From: an uncultured Variovorax sp.
Lineage (GTDB): Bacteria; Pseudomonadota; Gammaproteobacteria; Burkholderiales; Burkholderiaceae
Length of the DNA stretch: 14,663 nucleotides
Reading direction: 5' to 3'
Assembly (NCBI GenBank): GCA_946478645.1
Contig: CAMLCW010000093.1
Span: forward strand, 1-14,663
The notes beneath the pieces were generated by a model. That model did no database searches. It worked only from the letters and a program-made list of their open reading frames with translations, and was not told where the DNA came from. The position numbers were made by a program, and so were the translations under genes. Every line of letters begins with the position of its first letter. Position 1 is the stretch's first letter. This document shows, piece by piece, positions 1 through 8,213 of this stretch.

Positions 1-1076
1 ATTTCCTTGCCGCCGTCGTACAGCACGGCCGGGTTGGTCATCAGGTGGCCGACGTTGCGCAGGAACATCAGCGAGCGGCCATGCAGCTTGAGCGGCTGGC
101 CGTTGGCGCCGGTGTATTCGCGGTCGGGGTTCAGGCCGCGCGTGAAGGTCTTGCCGCCCTTGGCGACCTGTTCGGTCAGCGAGCCTTCGACGATCCCGAG
201 CCAGTTCGAATACGCGACCACCTTGTCGGCGGCATCGACCACCGCCACCGAGTCCTCGAGGTCGAGGATGGTCGAGAGCGCGGCCTCGAGCACCAGGTCG
301 CTCACGCCGGCAGGATCGTCCTTGCCGATGGGCGTGCTGCGGTCGATGCGGATGTCGAGGTGGATACCGTTGTGCTTGAGCAGCGCCGACGACGGCGCCG
401 CGGCATCGCCCTGGTAGCCGACGAACTGCGCCGGGTCGGCCAGCGCGGTGCTTCTGCCGGCTTGCAGCGCGACCACGAGCTGGCCGTCCTTCACGCTGTA
501 GCCGGTGGCGTTCTTGTGCGAGCCGTTCACGAGCGGCGCGGCCTGGTCGAGCACGTTGCGCGCGAACGCGATCACCTTGGCGCCGCGCACGGGGTTGTAG
601 CCCTGGCCCTTCTCGGCGCCGTCGGTCTCGGGGATCGCGTCGGTGCCGTAGAGCGCGTCGTACAGCGAGCCCCAGCGCGCATTCGCGGCGTTGAGCGCGT
701 AGCGCGCATTGAGGATCGGCACCACCAGTTGCGGGCCGGCCTGCAGCGCGAGCTCGTCGTCGACGTTGGCGGTGGTGGCCTTCACGCCCTTGGGCTGCGG
801 CAGCAGGTAGCCGATCTTCTCGAGGAAGGCGCGGTAGGCCGGCATGTCGGCGATCGGGCCGGGGTTCTTCTTGTGCCAGCCGTCGAGCTCGGCCTGCAGG
901 CGGTCGCGCTCGGCGAGCAGCGCGAGGTTCTTGGGCGCGAGGTCGGCCACGATTTCGTCGAACCCCTTCCAGAACACGTCGCTCGCCACGCCGCTGGCGG
1001 GCAGGACCTTGTCTTCGATGAAGCGGTGCAGTTCGGTCGCCACTTCGAGCCGGTGGGCGGTGGTGCGGGCGGTCAT
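1..1076 (-). CDS. glcB: Malate synthase G, N-terminal half (3' end outside window)
   Basis: Malate synthase G condenses glyoxylate with acetyl-CoA to give malate in the cytoplasm, as part of the glyoxylate shunt and glycolate use. Read leftward from the ATG at 1076, 358 residues are visible of a family length near 725. The protein begins [20 protein letters not shown] and includes [17 protein letters not shown] and [16 protein letters not shown] motifs. The arginine of RNVGHLM (about residue 340) aligns by context with the catalytic Arg338 of the E. coli enzyme. The start is supported by AAGGAG (complement of 1085-1090), eight bases before the ATG. The rest of the active site, including the catalytic aspartate, lies beyond the left edge. 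It is transcribed leftward, in the same direction as the iclR gene, but 427 bp of non-coding DNA separates them, so it probably has its own promoter. The family assignment is from motif recall and is firm. Confidence 0.95.
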   Translation of the reverse strand, partial: MTARTTAHRLEVATELHRFIEDKVLPASGVASDVFWKGFDEIVADLAPKNLALLAERDRLQAELDGWHKKNPGPIADMPAYRAFLEKIGYLLPQPKGVKATTANVDDELALQAGPQLVVPILNARYALNAANARWGSLYDALYGTDAIPETDGAEKGQGYNPVRGAKVIAFARNVLDQAAPLVNGSHKNATGYSVKDGQLVVALQAGRSTALADPAQFVGYQGDAAAPSSALLKHNGIHLDIRIDRSTPIGKDDPAGVSDLVLEAALSTILDLEDSVAVVDAADKVVAYSNWLGIVEGSLTEQVAKGGKTFTRGLNPDREYTGANGQPLKLHGRSLMFLRNVGHLMTNPAVLYDGGKE

Positions 1077-1286
1077 GTTCTTTTCTCCTTGGAAGCGAAT
1101 GCGGTCGGTGTGGGGATGTGCTGGGAAAGCGGGCGGACGCGGGCGCGTCGGGCCATCCATAACCTGCACTTTATTCGATACCGCTATATGCAGTAATAGC
1201 TGAAAGTGGGATTTATCGGTGACATGAATGAGGGTAATCGCTGGTGCTTTGGGGATTGGGGGGTGTTCGCGGCGTGGAATTCGGAT
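1077..1286 (-). promoter_or_regulatory. Probable glcB promoter region with inverted repeats
   Basis: This is the 210-bp leader upstream of glcB. Bases 1160-1225 are clearly AT-richer than the surrounding DNA, as expected of a promoter or operator. Two inverted repeats are visible: GCTAT (1183-1187) with ATAGC (1196-1200), and an outer CACTTT (1167-1172) with AAAGTG (1203-1208). They are offset by 4 bp and so not concentric. On the minus strand TTACTG followed 17 bases later by TAAAGT is a weak sigma-70-like pair. No convincing reading frame is present. The role as a regulator binding site is inference. Confidence 0.4.
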
Positions 1287-1475
1287 TACCGGACGCAGAG
1301 GGCGCAGAGGTTTCGCAGAGGTCGCAGAAGAACAGCCGAATGAATGAAGGGGCCGCGTGGCGCGGGCGCTGCGCCACTTTGCGGGAGGGGCAGGGCGGTC
1401 AGCCACGCGCGATCCCGAAAATTTGGTATTCCTTTCGCGTCTTCTGCGAAACCTCTGCGCCCTCTGCGTCCGGTA
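1287..1475. repeat. 189-bp element with 33-bp perfect terminal inverted repeats of CGCAGAGG units
   Basis: Bases 1287-1319 are the exact reverse complement of 1443-1475 (33 of 33). The match continues imperfectly inward, with one mismatch and then one further matching base. The left arm is itself a row of near-identical octamers: CGCAGAGG at 1294, 1303 and 1314, then CGCAGAAG at 1323. The right arm carries one fewer unit. The interior holds two alternative stems: CGCGTGGC (1354-1361) with GCCACGCG (1402-1409), and GTGGCGC (1357-1363) with GCGCCAC (1371-1377). I see no transposase, no credible protein and no obvious target-site duplication. It sits between the end of the leftward iclR gene and the glcB promoter, so it could act as an RNA hairpin or terminator. 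Alternatively it may be a dispersed non-autonomous repeat. Confidence 0.8.
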
Positions 1476-1479
1476 GTCC

Positions 1480-1497
1480 GCTCCCGCTCCCGCTCCC
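1480..1497. repeat. Short tandem repeat GCTCCC x3
   Basis: Three perfect copies of the hexamer GCTCCC lie next to each other, followed by a degenerate fourth unit that ends just before the stop codon of the iclR gene at 1504. The tract lies between the inverted-repeat element and the gene end. It is probably a slippage-prone simple repeat without further function. Confidence 0.6.
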
Positions 1498-1503
1498 GCT
1501 TCC

Positions 1504-2247
1504 CTAAACCACCAACTCCCGCGCCGCCGCGCACACCGGCGCGATATGGCGCGCGTCATAGCGGTGCGCCGGCATCGTCAGCGTGAGCGCCGCGGCGAGG
1601 CGGCCGTCGGCGTGGAACACCGGCGCGGAGATGCCCGCGAGTTCGGCCGCGCGGTCGCCCACGAGCGCGCAATAGCCCTGGGCGCGCACGGTTTCGAAGA
1701 GCGAGCGCTCGCTGCTGCCCTCGGGCGGCCATTCGGCCTCGGGGCCCCAGGCGATCAGCACGCGCGCGCCGGCGCCGCGGTCGTTCGGCAGCAGGTCGCC
1801 CGCGCGCACATGGTCGCGCACGAGGTGCGCCGAATCGACGCGGAAGCGGCACAGCCGCACCCAGCCGTTTTCGCCTTGCGGCTGCCGCACGTGGTAGGCG
1901 GCGCTTTCGCCGGTGGCCGCGGCCAGCGCGCGCAGCACCGGCAACACGATGCGGTCAAGCGTGGACTGCGCCGCGGCATGCACGCCATGCAGGCGCGCGA
2001 TCTCGGCGCCGAGCGCATAGCGGCCGTCGTCCTGCCGGCGCACGAAGCGCGCATGCTCGAGCGACGCCAGCAGGCGCAGCGCGGTGCTCTTGTAGAGCTG
2101 CGTGCGTTGGGCGAACTGCGCGAGCGAGAGCGCCTCGTCGCCGGGCCCGAACGCCGAGAGCAGGCTCAGCGCGCGGTCGACCGCGGCGGCGCCGCCGGGC
2201 GCGGCATGGCGGTCGGCGATCGATTCGGTCTGGGCTTTGCGCGGCAT
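1504..2247 (-). CDS. IclR-family transcriptional regulator
   Basis: This is a predicted 247-residue DNA-binding regulator, normal length for the IclR family. The N-terminal winged helix-turn-helix spans about residues 22-80, with [11 protein letters not shown], the recognition segment around [14 protein letters not shown] and the wing near DDGRYALG. The C-terminal ligand-binding domain follows from about residue 100 and shows the usual late [19 protein letters not shown] segment. The ATG at 2247 gives the standard family N-terminus. The reading frame stays open far upstream, but that part overlaps the lyase gene antisense and is not coding. The gene is divergent from the lyase/CoA-transferase operon, with 138 bp between starts holding twin palindromes, so it most likely controls that operon and itself. 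The effector is unknown; a CoA ester or the free acid substrate is plausible. Confidence 0.92.
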   Translation of the reverse strand: MPRKAQTESIADRHAAPGGAAAVDRALSLLSAFGPGDEALSLAQFAQRTQLYKSTALRLLASLEHARFVRRQDDGRYALGAEIARLHGVHAAAQSTLDRIVLPVLRALAAATGESAAYHVRQPQGENGWVRLCRFRVDSAHLVRDHVRAGDLLPNDRGAGARVLIAWGPEAEWPPEGSSERSLFETVRAQGYCALVGDRAAELAGISAPVFHADGRLAAALTLTMPAHRYDARHIAPVCAAARELVV

Positions 2248-2271
2248 GGCTGGTTGGATGGGGTCTTCGCC

Positions 2272-2301
2272 TTGACAGCAGGCCCGCTTCGGAAGTGTAA
2301 T
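2272..2301 (+). promoter_or_regulatory. Predicted sigma-70 promoter of the lyase/CoA-transferase operon
   Basis: TTGACA (2272-2277, perfect -35) is followed after 18 bases by TGTAAT (2296-2301, five of six matches to the -10 consensus). Transcription would start near 2308, leaving a leader of about 78 bases before the ATG at 2386. The upstream palindrome (2300-2316) overlaps the end of the -10 and the start site, the typical place for a repressor. Confidence 0.6.
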
Positions 2302-2316
2302 TCTGTTGAACAGAAT
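2300..2316. promoter_or_regulatory. Operator candidate 1: perfect 17-bp palindrome
   Basis: ATTCTGTTGAACAGAAT is a perfect palindrome with 8-bp arms around a central G at 2308. It shares the arms TTCTG-N5-CAGAA with a second 17-bp site centred 20 bp away. It overlaps the -10 elements of both predicted divergent promoters. The most likely ligand is the adjacent IclR-family protein; that is inferred from position. Confidence 0.7.
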
Positions 2317-2342
2317 ATAGTTCTGCAGAACAGAACGGTCAA
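2314..2342 (-). promoter_or_regulatory. Predicted sigma-70 promoter of the iclR gene
   Basis: On the minus strand TTGACC (complement of 2337-2342) is followed after exactly 17 bases by TATATT (complement of 2314-2319). Each matches the consensus at five of six positions. The spacer is exactly operator candidate 2 (2320-2336), so occupation of that site should block RNA polymerase and give autoregulation. The leader would be about 60 bases. Confidence 0.6.
2320..2336. promoter_or_regulatory. Operator candidate 2: 17-bp palindrome
   Basis: GTTCTGCAGAACAGAAC has perfect 6-bp arms around five central bases. It also contains the perfect 12-bp palindrome GTTCTGCAGAAC (2320-2331). Its centre (2328) lies 20 bp from that of operator candidate 1 (2308), about two helical turns. 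Two dimers would therefore sit on the same face of the DNA, which fits cooperative binding by a tetrameric IclR-type protein. Confidence 0.7.
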
Positions 2343-2385
2343 GACGGCCCGCCTTCTTTCTCCATCTCCTCACCCGGAACAGCCG

Positions 2386-3317
<932 letters not shown>

Positions 3318-3321
<4 letters not shown>

Positions 3322-4514
3322 CAACAGACAGTTCGTTCCCCTTGCCCTACGCCGGCATCCGCGTCGTCGAGTTCACGCACATGGTCATGGGCCCGACCTG
3401 CGGGCTGCTGCTGGCCGACCTCGGCGCCGAGGTCATCAAGGTCGAGCCGCTCGAAGGCGACAGCACGCGGCGCCTGCTCGGCTCGGGCTCGGGCTTCTTT
3501 CCGGCCTTCAACCGCAACAAGAAGAGCATCGCGCTCGACCTGAAGACGCCCGAGGGCGTGGAGGCCGCGCTGCGCCTCGTGGCCACCGCCGACATCGTGA
3601 GCGAGAACTTCAAGCCCGGCACGATGAAGAAGCTCGGGCTTGACTACGAGAGCCTGAGCAAGCTCAACCCGCGCCTGATCTACGTGAGCCACAAGGGCTT
3701 CTTGCCCGGCCCCTACGAGCACCGCACCGCGCTCGACGAAGTGGTGCAGATGATGGGCGGCCTGGCCTACATGACCGGCCGCGCGGGCGATCCGCTGCGC
3801 GCCGGCACCAGCGTGAACGACATCATGGGCGGCATGTTCGGCGCCATCGGCGCGATGGCCGCGCTGCGCCAGCGCGAGCTCACCGGCAAGGGCTGCGAGG
3901 TGCAGTCGGCGCTGTTCGAGAACAACGTGTTCCTGGTGGCGCAGCACATGATGCAGTTCGCCGCCACGGGCAAGGCCGCCGACCCGATGCCCAGCCGCAT
4001 CTCGGCCTGGGCCGTGTACGACGTCTTCACCGTGAAGGACGGCGAGCAGATCTTTTTGGCTGCGGTGAGCGACAAGCAGTGGGCCGTCTTCTGCAAGGCC
4101 TTCGGTCTCGAGGAGATGCTGGCCGACCCGCGCCTCGCCACCAACAACGACCGCGTGCGTGCGCGCGAGTGGATGATGCCGATGCTGCGCTCGCACCTCG
4201 CGGGCTACAGCGCGGCCGAGCTCAGCGCGGTGTTCGAGCGCCACGAGTTGCCCTTCGCGCCCATCACCAAGCCGCAGGAACTGTTCGACGATCCGCACCT
4301 GAACGCCACCGGCGGCCTCGCGCCGGTGCGCATGAACGACGGCCACATGGCCAAGGTGCCGCTGATGCCGTTCACGCTCGACGGCGAGCGGCCCGGCATC
4401 CGGCTGCAGCCGCCGGCCGTGGGCGAGCACACGGCGGAGCTGCTGCGCGAAGTGGGCTACGGCGAGGCCGAGATCGCGGCTTTCGAGGCACGGCGCGAAG
4501 GCGGCGCGGCCTGA
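3318..4514 (+). CDS. Class III (CaiB/BaiF) CoA-transferase
   Basis: This predicted 398-residue cytoplasmic enzyme moves CoA from a donor such as succinyl-CoA or acetyl-CoA onto a carboxylic acid. The length matches the formyl-CoA transferase family. Typical segments are RVVEFTHMVMGPTCGLLLADLGAEVIKVEP (about residues 15-44), NRNKKSIALDLKTPEG, and the active-site region AGTSVNDIMGGMFGAIGAMAAL. Asp168 there is the expected covalent-intermediate aspartate (Asp169 in formyl-CoA transferase). The start overlaps the stop of the lyase gene by ATGA. The pairing suggests that it activates a free acid which the lyase then splits. The acid cannot be told from the sequence. The N-terminal region carries no signal peptide. 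Confidence 0.92.
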
Positions 4515-4548
4515 GTTCGCGAAGGTCCGGCGATATAGTTCGCTCGCC

Positions 4549-5475
4549 ATGGACCGCCTGAAGCAACTCGAATCCTTCGTCTCGGTGGCCACCCGCGGCG
4601 GTCTCACGGCCGCGGCCAAAGCCGAGGGCGTGGCGCCCGCGATCATCGGGCGGCGGCTCGATGCGCTCGAGGCACGGCTCGGCGTCAAGCTGCTGGTGCG
4701 CACCACGCGGCGCATCACGCTCACGCACGAAGGCAGCGCCTTCCTCGAGGATTGCCAGCGCCTGCTGACGGAATTCGCCAACGCCGAAGCCAGCGTCAGC
4801 GCCGGCGGCGTCAAGGCCAGCGGCCATTTGCGCATCACCGCGCCGGCGGGCTTCGGGCGGCGTCACGTCGCGCCGCTGGTGCCGCGCTTCCATGCGCTGC
4901 ATCCCGAGGTGACGATCTCGCTCAACCTCAGCGACCGCGTGGTCGACGTGCGCGGCGAGAGCTTCGACTGCGCGGTGCGCGTGGGCGACTTGCCCGATTC
5001 ATCGCTCGTGAGCGTGCGGCTGGCCGACAACCGCCGCCGCTGCGTGGCCACACCCGAGTTCGTGCGCCGCTACGGCCGGCCCGAACATCCGAGCGCGCTG
5101 TCGCGCTTCGCCTGCCTCACGCTGTCGAGCGATGCTTCGCAGACGCGCGGCTGGGCCTTTCGCGTACCGACCGAAGGCGGCGGCGAGGAACTGATCCACC
5201 TGCGGCCCGAAGGCCCGCTCGATTGCTCCGACGGCCAGGTGCTGCACGACTGGTGCCTCGCGGGCCACGGCATCGCGTGGCGCAGCACCTGGGAGGTCGA
5301 GGCCGAGATCGATGCCGGCCTGCTGGTGCCGCTGCTCGACGAATTCGCCGCGCCGCCCAACGGCATCTACGCCGTCTTCACCGGCACCAAGCACCTGCCG
5401 CTGCGCGTGCGGCTGTGGCTGGATTTCCTCAAGGACCAGTACGGACGGCCCGAATTCTGGGGTGGCAGGCGCTGA
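4549..5475 (+). CDS. LysR-family transcriptional regulator
   Basis: This 308-residue protein has the standard LysR layout. The N-terminal helix-turn-helix covers about residues 1-65 (LKQLESFVSVATRGGLTAAA, then the recognition segment APAIIGRRLDALEARLG). A linker helix follows, then a periplasmic-binding-protein-like effector domain from about residue 92 (GHLRITAPAGFGRRHVAPLV). It lies 34 bp after the CoA-transferase gene in the same direction. TATAGT at 4534-4539 is a possible -10 that would start transcription only a few bases before the ATG, with no good -35 seen. The gene may therefore be read through from the operon, or from a near-leaderless promoter. It could be a second regulator of the lyase/CoA-transferase pathway, although LysR proteins more often control a divergent gene. 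The target is unknown. Confidence 0.92.
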   Translation: MDRLKQLESFVSVATRGGLTAAAKAEGVAPAIIGRRLDALEARLGVKLLVRTTRRITLTHEGSAFLEDCQRLLTEFANAEASVSAGGVKASGHLRITAPAGFGRRHVAPLVPRFHALHPEVTISLNLSDRVVDVRGESFDCAVRVGDLPDSSLVSVRLADNRRRCVATPEFVRRYGRPEHPSALSRFACLTLSSDASQTRGWAFRVPTEGGGEELIHLRPEGPLDCSDGQVLHDWCLAGHGIAWRSTWEVEAEIDAGLLVPLLDEFAAPPNGIYAVFTGTKHLPLRVRLWLDFLKDQYGRPEFWGGRR

Positions 5476-5563
5476 GCCCGGCAACGCGCGGCACGACTCG
5501 CGGCACAATCCGCTTGCATTTGCAAACATGTCCCGCAACGACGCCGAAGAAAAGAACGCCACG

Positions 5564-6016
5564 ATGACCCTCGAAGCCATCCTCGCCTACGTCCATCTGC
5601 TGGCCATCCTCACGATGGTCGTCTTCATCTCGAGCGAGGCGGCGCTGTGCCGCGTCGAGTGGCTCAATGCCGCCGTGGTCGAGCGGCTCGCGCGCGTCGA
5701 CATGGTCTACGGCATCGCCGCAATCACGGTGCTCGCCACCGGCATCGCGCGCACCTGGTGGGGCGTGAAGGGCACCGCCTGGTACTGGACCAATCCGCTG
5801 CTGCACGTGAAGGTCGGCCTCTTCATCGTCGTCGGCGTGCTGTCGATCTTTCCGACGCTGACCTACCTGCGCTGGCGCAAGACGCTGCGCGCCAGCGGCA
5901 AGCTGCCGGCCGAGGCCGAGGTGCGCAAGACGCGCAAGCTGGTGATGGTGCAGGCGCACCTGATCGCGCTGATCCCACTGGTGGCCGTTTTCCTCGCCCG
6001 CGGTTTCGGCAAATGA
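5564..6016 (+). CDS. DUF2214 family integral membrane protein
   Basis: This is a 150-residue protein with four predicted membrane helices (about residues 4-26, 46-66, 79-101 and 126-145) and a basic loop of KTLRASGKLPAEAEVRKTRK before the last helix. The pattern LAYVHLLAILTMV and the WWGVKG / NPLLHVKVGLF segments match the DUF2214 family as I remember it, whose function is not established. The ATG at 5564 is preferred because an AAGAAAAG stretch lies just upstream. An in-frame ATG at 5528 would add 12 hydrophilic residues and has no ribosome binding site. CACAAT (5504-5509) and the palindrome TTGCA-TT-TGCAA (5514-5525) upstream may be promoter elements. The gene converges on the PsiF-family gene. 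Confidence 0.85.
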   Translation: MTLEAILAYVHLLAILTMVVFISSEAALCRVEWLNAAVVERLARVDMVYGIAAITVLATGIARTWWGVKGTAWYWTNPLLHVKVGLFIVVGVLSIFPTLTYLRWRKTLRASGKLPAEAEVRKTRKLVMVQAHLIALIPLVAVFLARGFGK

Positions 6017-6033
6017 CTGCCGCGTAGCGGCAG
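6017..6033. terminator. Hairpin between convergent genes
   Basis: CTGCCGC-GTA-GCGGCAG forms a perfect 7-bp stem with a three-base loop, starting right after the stop codon of the DUF2214 gene and ending 14 bp before the stop of the convergent PsiF-family gene. Neither strand has a strong U tract (CAAAAC on one side, TCATTT on the other). It may therefore work as a weak bidirectional terminator or only as an mRNA 3' end. Confidence 0.5.
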
Positions 6034-6047
6034 CAAAACGGGGGTGG

Positions 6048-6386
6048 TCAACCCTTCGCGTCGGCCTCGCACTTCTTCATGAAGCTGTTCTTTGCGGCGC
6101 CGGCCAGCGCCTTGCCATTCTTGTCGACCGCCTTCGCGGCGCAGGCGGGCGTTGCGGCGGCCTGGGCATCCTTCTCGCACTTCTTGAGGAAGCTGGCCTT
6201 GGCGGCGCCGGCCAGGGCCTTGCCGTTCTTGTCCACGGCCTTGGCTTCGCAGTTCGCACCGGTGGCCGGTGCAGTCGCGGCGGGCATGGCCGGGGTGGCG
6301 GCCTTGTCCTGCGCCTGGGCGGCACCGAAGGAGAGGCAGGCGCCGAGGGCAGCGGCGGAAGCGACCAGGGAGAGGAGCTTTTTCAT
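6048..6386 (-). CDS. PsiF-family secreted protein with two tandem repeats
   Basis: This small 112-residue exported protein begins with MKKLLSLVASAAALGAC and has a likely signal peptidase I site after AAQA (residue 25). Cys17 in LGAC also resembles a lipobox, so a lipoprotein cannot be ruled out. After an Ala/Pro/Thr linker come two nearly identical PsiF repeats, Cys46-Cys70 and Cys82-Cys106, with a period of 36 residues and the core AVDKNGKALAGAAK in each. PsiF was named for phosphate-starvation induction in E. coli, and its molecular role is unknown. The cysteines could pair within each repeat in the periplasm. The ATG at 6386 is preceded on its strand by an AAGGA sequence. The gene is divergent from argS. 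Confidence 0.85.
   Translation of the reverse strand: MKKLLSLVASAAALGACLSFGAAQAQDKAATPAMPAATAPATGANCEAKAVDKNGKALAGAAKASFLKKCEKDAQAAATPACAAKAVDKNGKALAGAAKNSFMKKCEADAKG
6067..6251. repeat. Direct DNA repeat inside the PsiF-family gene
   Basis: Bases 6067-6143 and 6175-6251 are two 77-bp copies with a period of 108 bp. By eye they differ at 12 positions (about 84 percent identity). The copies encode the two PsiF repeats. DNA identity at synonymous positions suggests a fairly recent internal duplication or conversion between copies. Confidence 0.75.
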
Positions 6387-6519
6387 GATGGGGTACGTCC
6401 TTCTGGAAGGTGTTGCGACAGGCGCCCCGACCCGGGGGCCGGCCATCCTAACGGGCGCAGGTAGCAATTGGATGACGAATGTCACCCGGGTCCGGGTTTG
6501 CCCCCGGTAAAATTCCGCG
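6387..6519. promoter_or_regulatory. Divergent promoter region between the PsiF-family gene and argS
   Basis: This 133-bp spacer separates two divergent starts. On the plus strand TAAAAT (6508-6513) is a good -10 match. It would place the transcription start at or next to the A of the argS ATG at 6520, and no Shine-Dalgarno sequence precedes that ATG. No convincing -35 is visible. The left half is very GC-rich with the perfect palindrome ACCCGGGT (6484-6491). The promoter for the leftward gene is not clear. Confidence 0.4.
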
Positions 6520-8205
6520 ATGCTATTGGTCAAACAGGAGCTGCTCGCGGCACTCGCGAACACGCTCGAATCACTCTCGCCCGGCGCCGGCGCAAAGGCT
6601 GCCTTCGAGTCGCCGAAGGTGGCGGCCCACGGCGATTTCGCCTCCACGGCGGCAATGCAGCTTGCCAAGCCGCTCGGGCGCAAGCCCCGCGAACTCGCTG
6701 AAGAACTCAGCGCGGCACTGCTTGCCACGCCCGCGTTCGGCCAGTGGGTCGAAGCGATCGAGATCGCCGGTCCCGGTTTCCTCAACATCCGCCTCAAGCC
6801 CGCCGCCAAGCAGCAGATCGTGCGCGAGGTGCTGGCCGCGGGCGATGCCTTCGGCCAGCAGCCGCCGACTGGCGAGAAGGTGCTGGTGGAGTTCGTCTCG
6901 GCCAATCCGACCGGGCCGCTGCACGTGGGCCACGGCCGTCAGGCCGCGCTCGGCGACGCGATCTGCAACCTGCGCGCCTCGCAGGGCGATACGGTCTGGC
7001 GCGAGTACTACTACAACGACGCCGGCGTGCAGATCCAGACGCTCGCGAACAGCACGCAACTGCGCGCGCGCGGCTTCAAGCCCGGCGACCCCGAATGGCC
7101 GAGCGGCGAGAAGGCACCGGCCTACAACGGCGATTACATCGCCGACATCGCCGAGGAGTTCAAGGCCAGGAAGACCGTGAAGTGCGAAGACCGCGAGGTC
7201 ACCGCGAGCGGCGACATCGACGACATCGACGCGATCCGCGAATTTGCCGTGGCCTACCTGCGCCGCGAACAAGACCTCGACCTGCAGGCGTTCCGCGTGC
7301 GCTTCGACCAGTACTACCTCGAATCGAGCCTCTACACCAGCGGCCGTGTCGACGAAGCCGTGAAGCGGCTCGTGGCCGCGGGCAGGACCTACGAGCAGGA
7401 TGGCGCGCTCTGGCTGAAGTCGACCGAGTTCGGCGACGACAAGGACCGCGTGATGAAGAAGCAGGACGGCACGTACACGTATTTCGTGCCCGACGTCGCC
7501 TATCACATCGCCAAGTGGGAGCGCGGCTTCCACAAGGTCATCAACATCCAGGGCACCGACCACCACGGCACCATCGCGCGGGTGCGCGCGGGCCTGCAGT
7601 GCGCGGGCGTGGGCATTCCCGAGGGCTACCCCGACTACGTGCTGCACACCATGGTGCGTGTGATGAAGGGCGGCGAAGAGGTCAAGATCAGCAAGCGCGC
7701 GGGCAGCTACGTCACCTTGCGCGACCTGATCGAGTGGACCAGCACCGACGCGGTGCGCTTCTTCCTCCTGAGCCGCAAGCCCGACACCGAGTACACCTTC
7801 GACGTCGACCTGGCCGTGGCCAAGAACAACGACAACCCGGTCTATTACGTGCAGTACGCGCACGCGCGCATCTGCTCCGTGCTCGCGGGCTGGGGCGGCG
7901 ATGCGGCCACGCTCGCGCAGGTCGACCTGTCGCCGCTCGAAAGCCCGGCGGCCCAGGCGCTGATGCTGCAGCTGGCCAAGTACCCCGCGATGCTCACGGC
8001 CGCGGCGAAGGACTTCGCGCCGCACGACGTCACTTTCTACCTGCGCGAACTGGCCGCCAGCTACCACAGCTACTACGACGCGGAGCGCATCCTGGTGGAC
8101 GAGGAGCCGGTCCGGCTGGCGCGGCTGGCGCTCGTCGCGGCCTGTGCACAGGTGCTGCACAATGGCCTCGCGATCCTCGGCGTCAGTGCGCCGAGCAAGA
8201 TGTGA
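6520..8205 (+). CDS. argS: Arginyl-tRNA synthetase
   Basis: This 561-residue class I aminoacyl-tRNA synthetase charges tRNA-Arg with arginine in the cytoplasm. The N-terminal additional domain spans about residues 1-110. The catalytic core has [14 protein letters not shown] with the HIGH motif at His135-His138, and KISKRAG (from Lys389) as the KMSKS counterpart. The C-terminal anticodon-binding domain includes [15 protein letters not shown] and ends at LGVSAPSKM. Length and motifs are normal. The ATG at 6520 has no Shine-Dalgarno sequence and lies 7 bp after a TAAAAT box, so the mRNA may be leaderless. The SPOR-protein gene follows after 8 bp, implying cotranscription, an order common in Burkholderiales. 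Confidence 0.97.
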   Translation: MLLVKQELLAALANTLESLSPGAGAKAAFESPKVAAHGDFASTAAMQLAKPLGRKPRELAEELSAALLATPAFGQWVEAIEIAGPGFLNIRLKPAAKQQIVREVLAAGDAFGQQPPTGEKVLVEFVSANPTGPLHVGHGRQAALGDAICNLRASQGDTVWREYYYNDAGVQIQTLANSTQLRARGFKPGDPEWPSGEKAPAYNGDYIADIAEEFKARKTVKCEDREVTASGDIDDIDAIREFAVAYLRREQDLDLQAFRVRFDQYYLESSLYTSGRVDEAVKRLVAAGRTYEQDGALWLKSTEFGDDKDRVMKKQDGTYTYFVPDVAYHIAKWERGFHKVINIQGTDHHGTIARVRAGLQCAGVGIPEGYPDYVLHTMVRVMKGGEEVKISKRAGSYVTLRDLIEWTSTDAVRFFLLSRKPDTEYTFDVDLAVAKNNDNPVYYVQYAHARICSVLAGWGGDAATLAQVDLSPLESPAAQALMLQLAKYPAMLTAAAKDFAPHDVTFYLRELAASYHSYYDAERILVDEEPVRLARLALVAACAQVLHNGLAILGVSAPSKM

Positions 8206-8213
8206 ACCTCACC

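Noticed and set aside
45..1196. A 383-codon plus-strand frame over the left end.
   Set aside because: It is the complement of the malate synthase G gene and has no family motifs.
1249..1263. Run of G tracts considered as a G-quadruplex.
   Set aside because: Only two usable G tracts are present on the strand, not the four required.
1294..1330. CGCAGAGG octamers considered as a CRISPR-like or iteron array.
   Set aside because: The units are only 8 bp, with 1-3 bp between them and no spacers, and they are mirrored in the opposite arm. They fit an inverted-repeat element instead.
1286..1534. Short open frames inside the inverted-repeat element.
   Set aside because: They consist of translated repeat units (Arg/Glu or Arg/Ser runs) without ribosome binding sites, and frames exist on both strands because of the symmetry.
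6571..8160. A 529-codon open frame on the minus strand.
   Set aside because: It is antisense to argS, and its composition is typical of a shadow frame.
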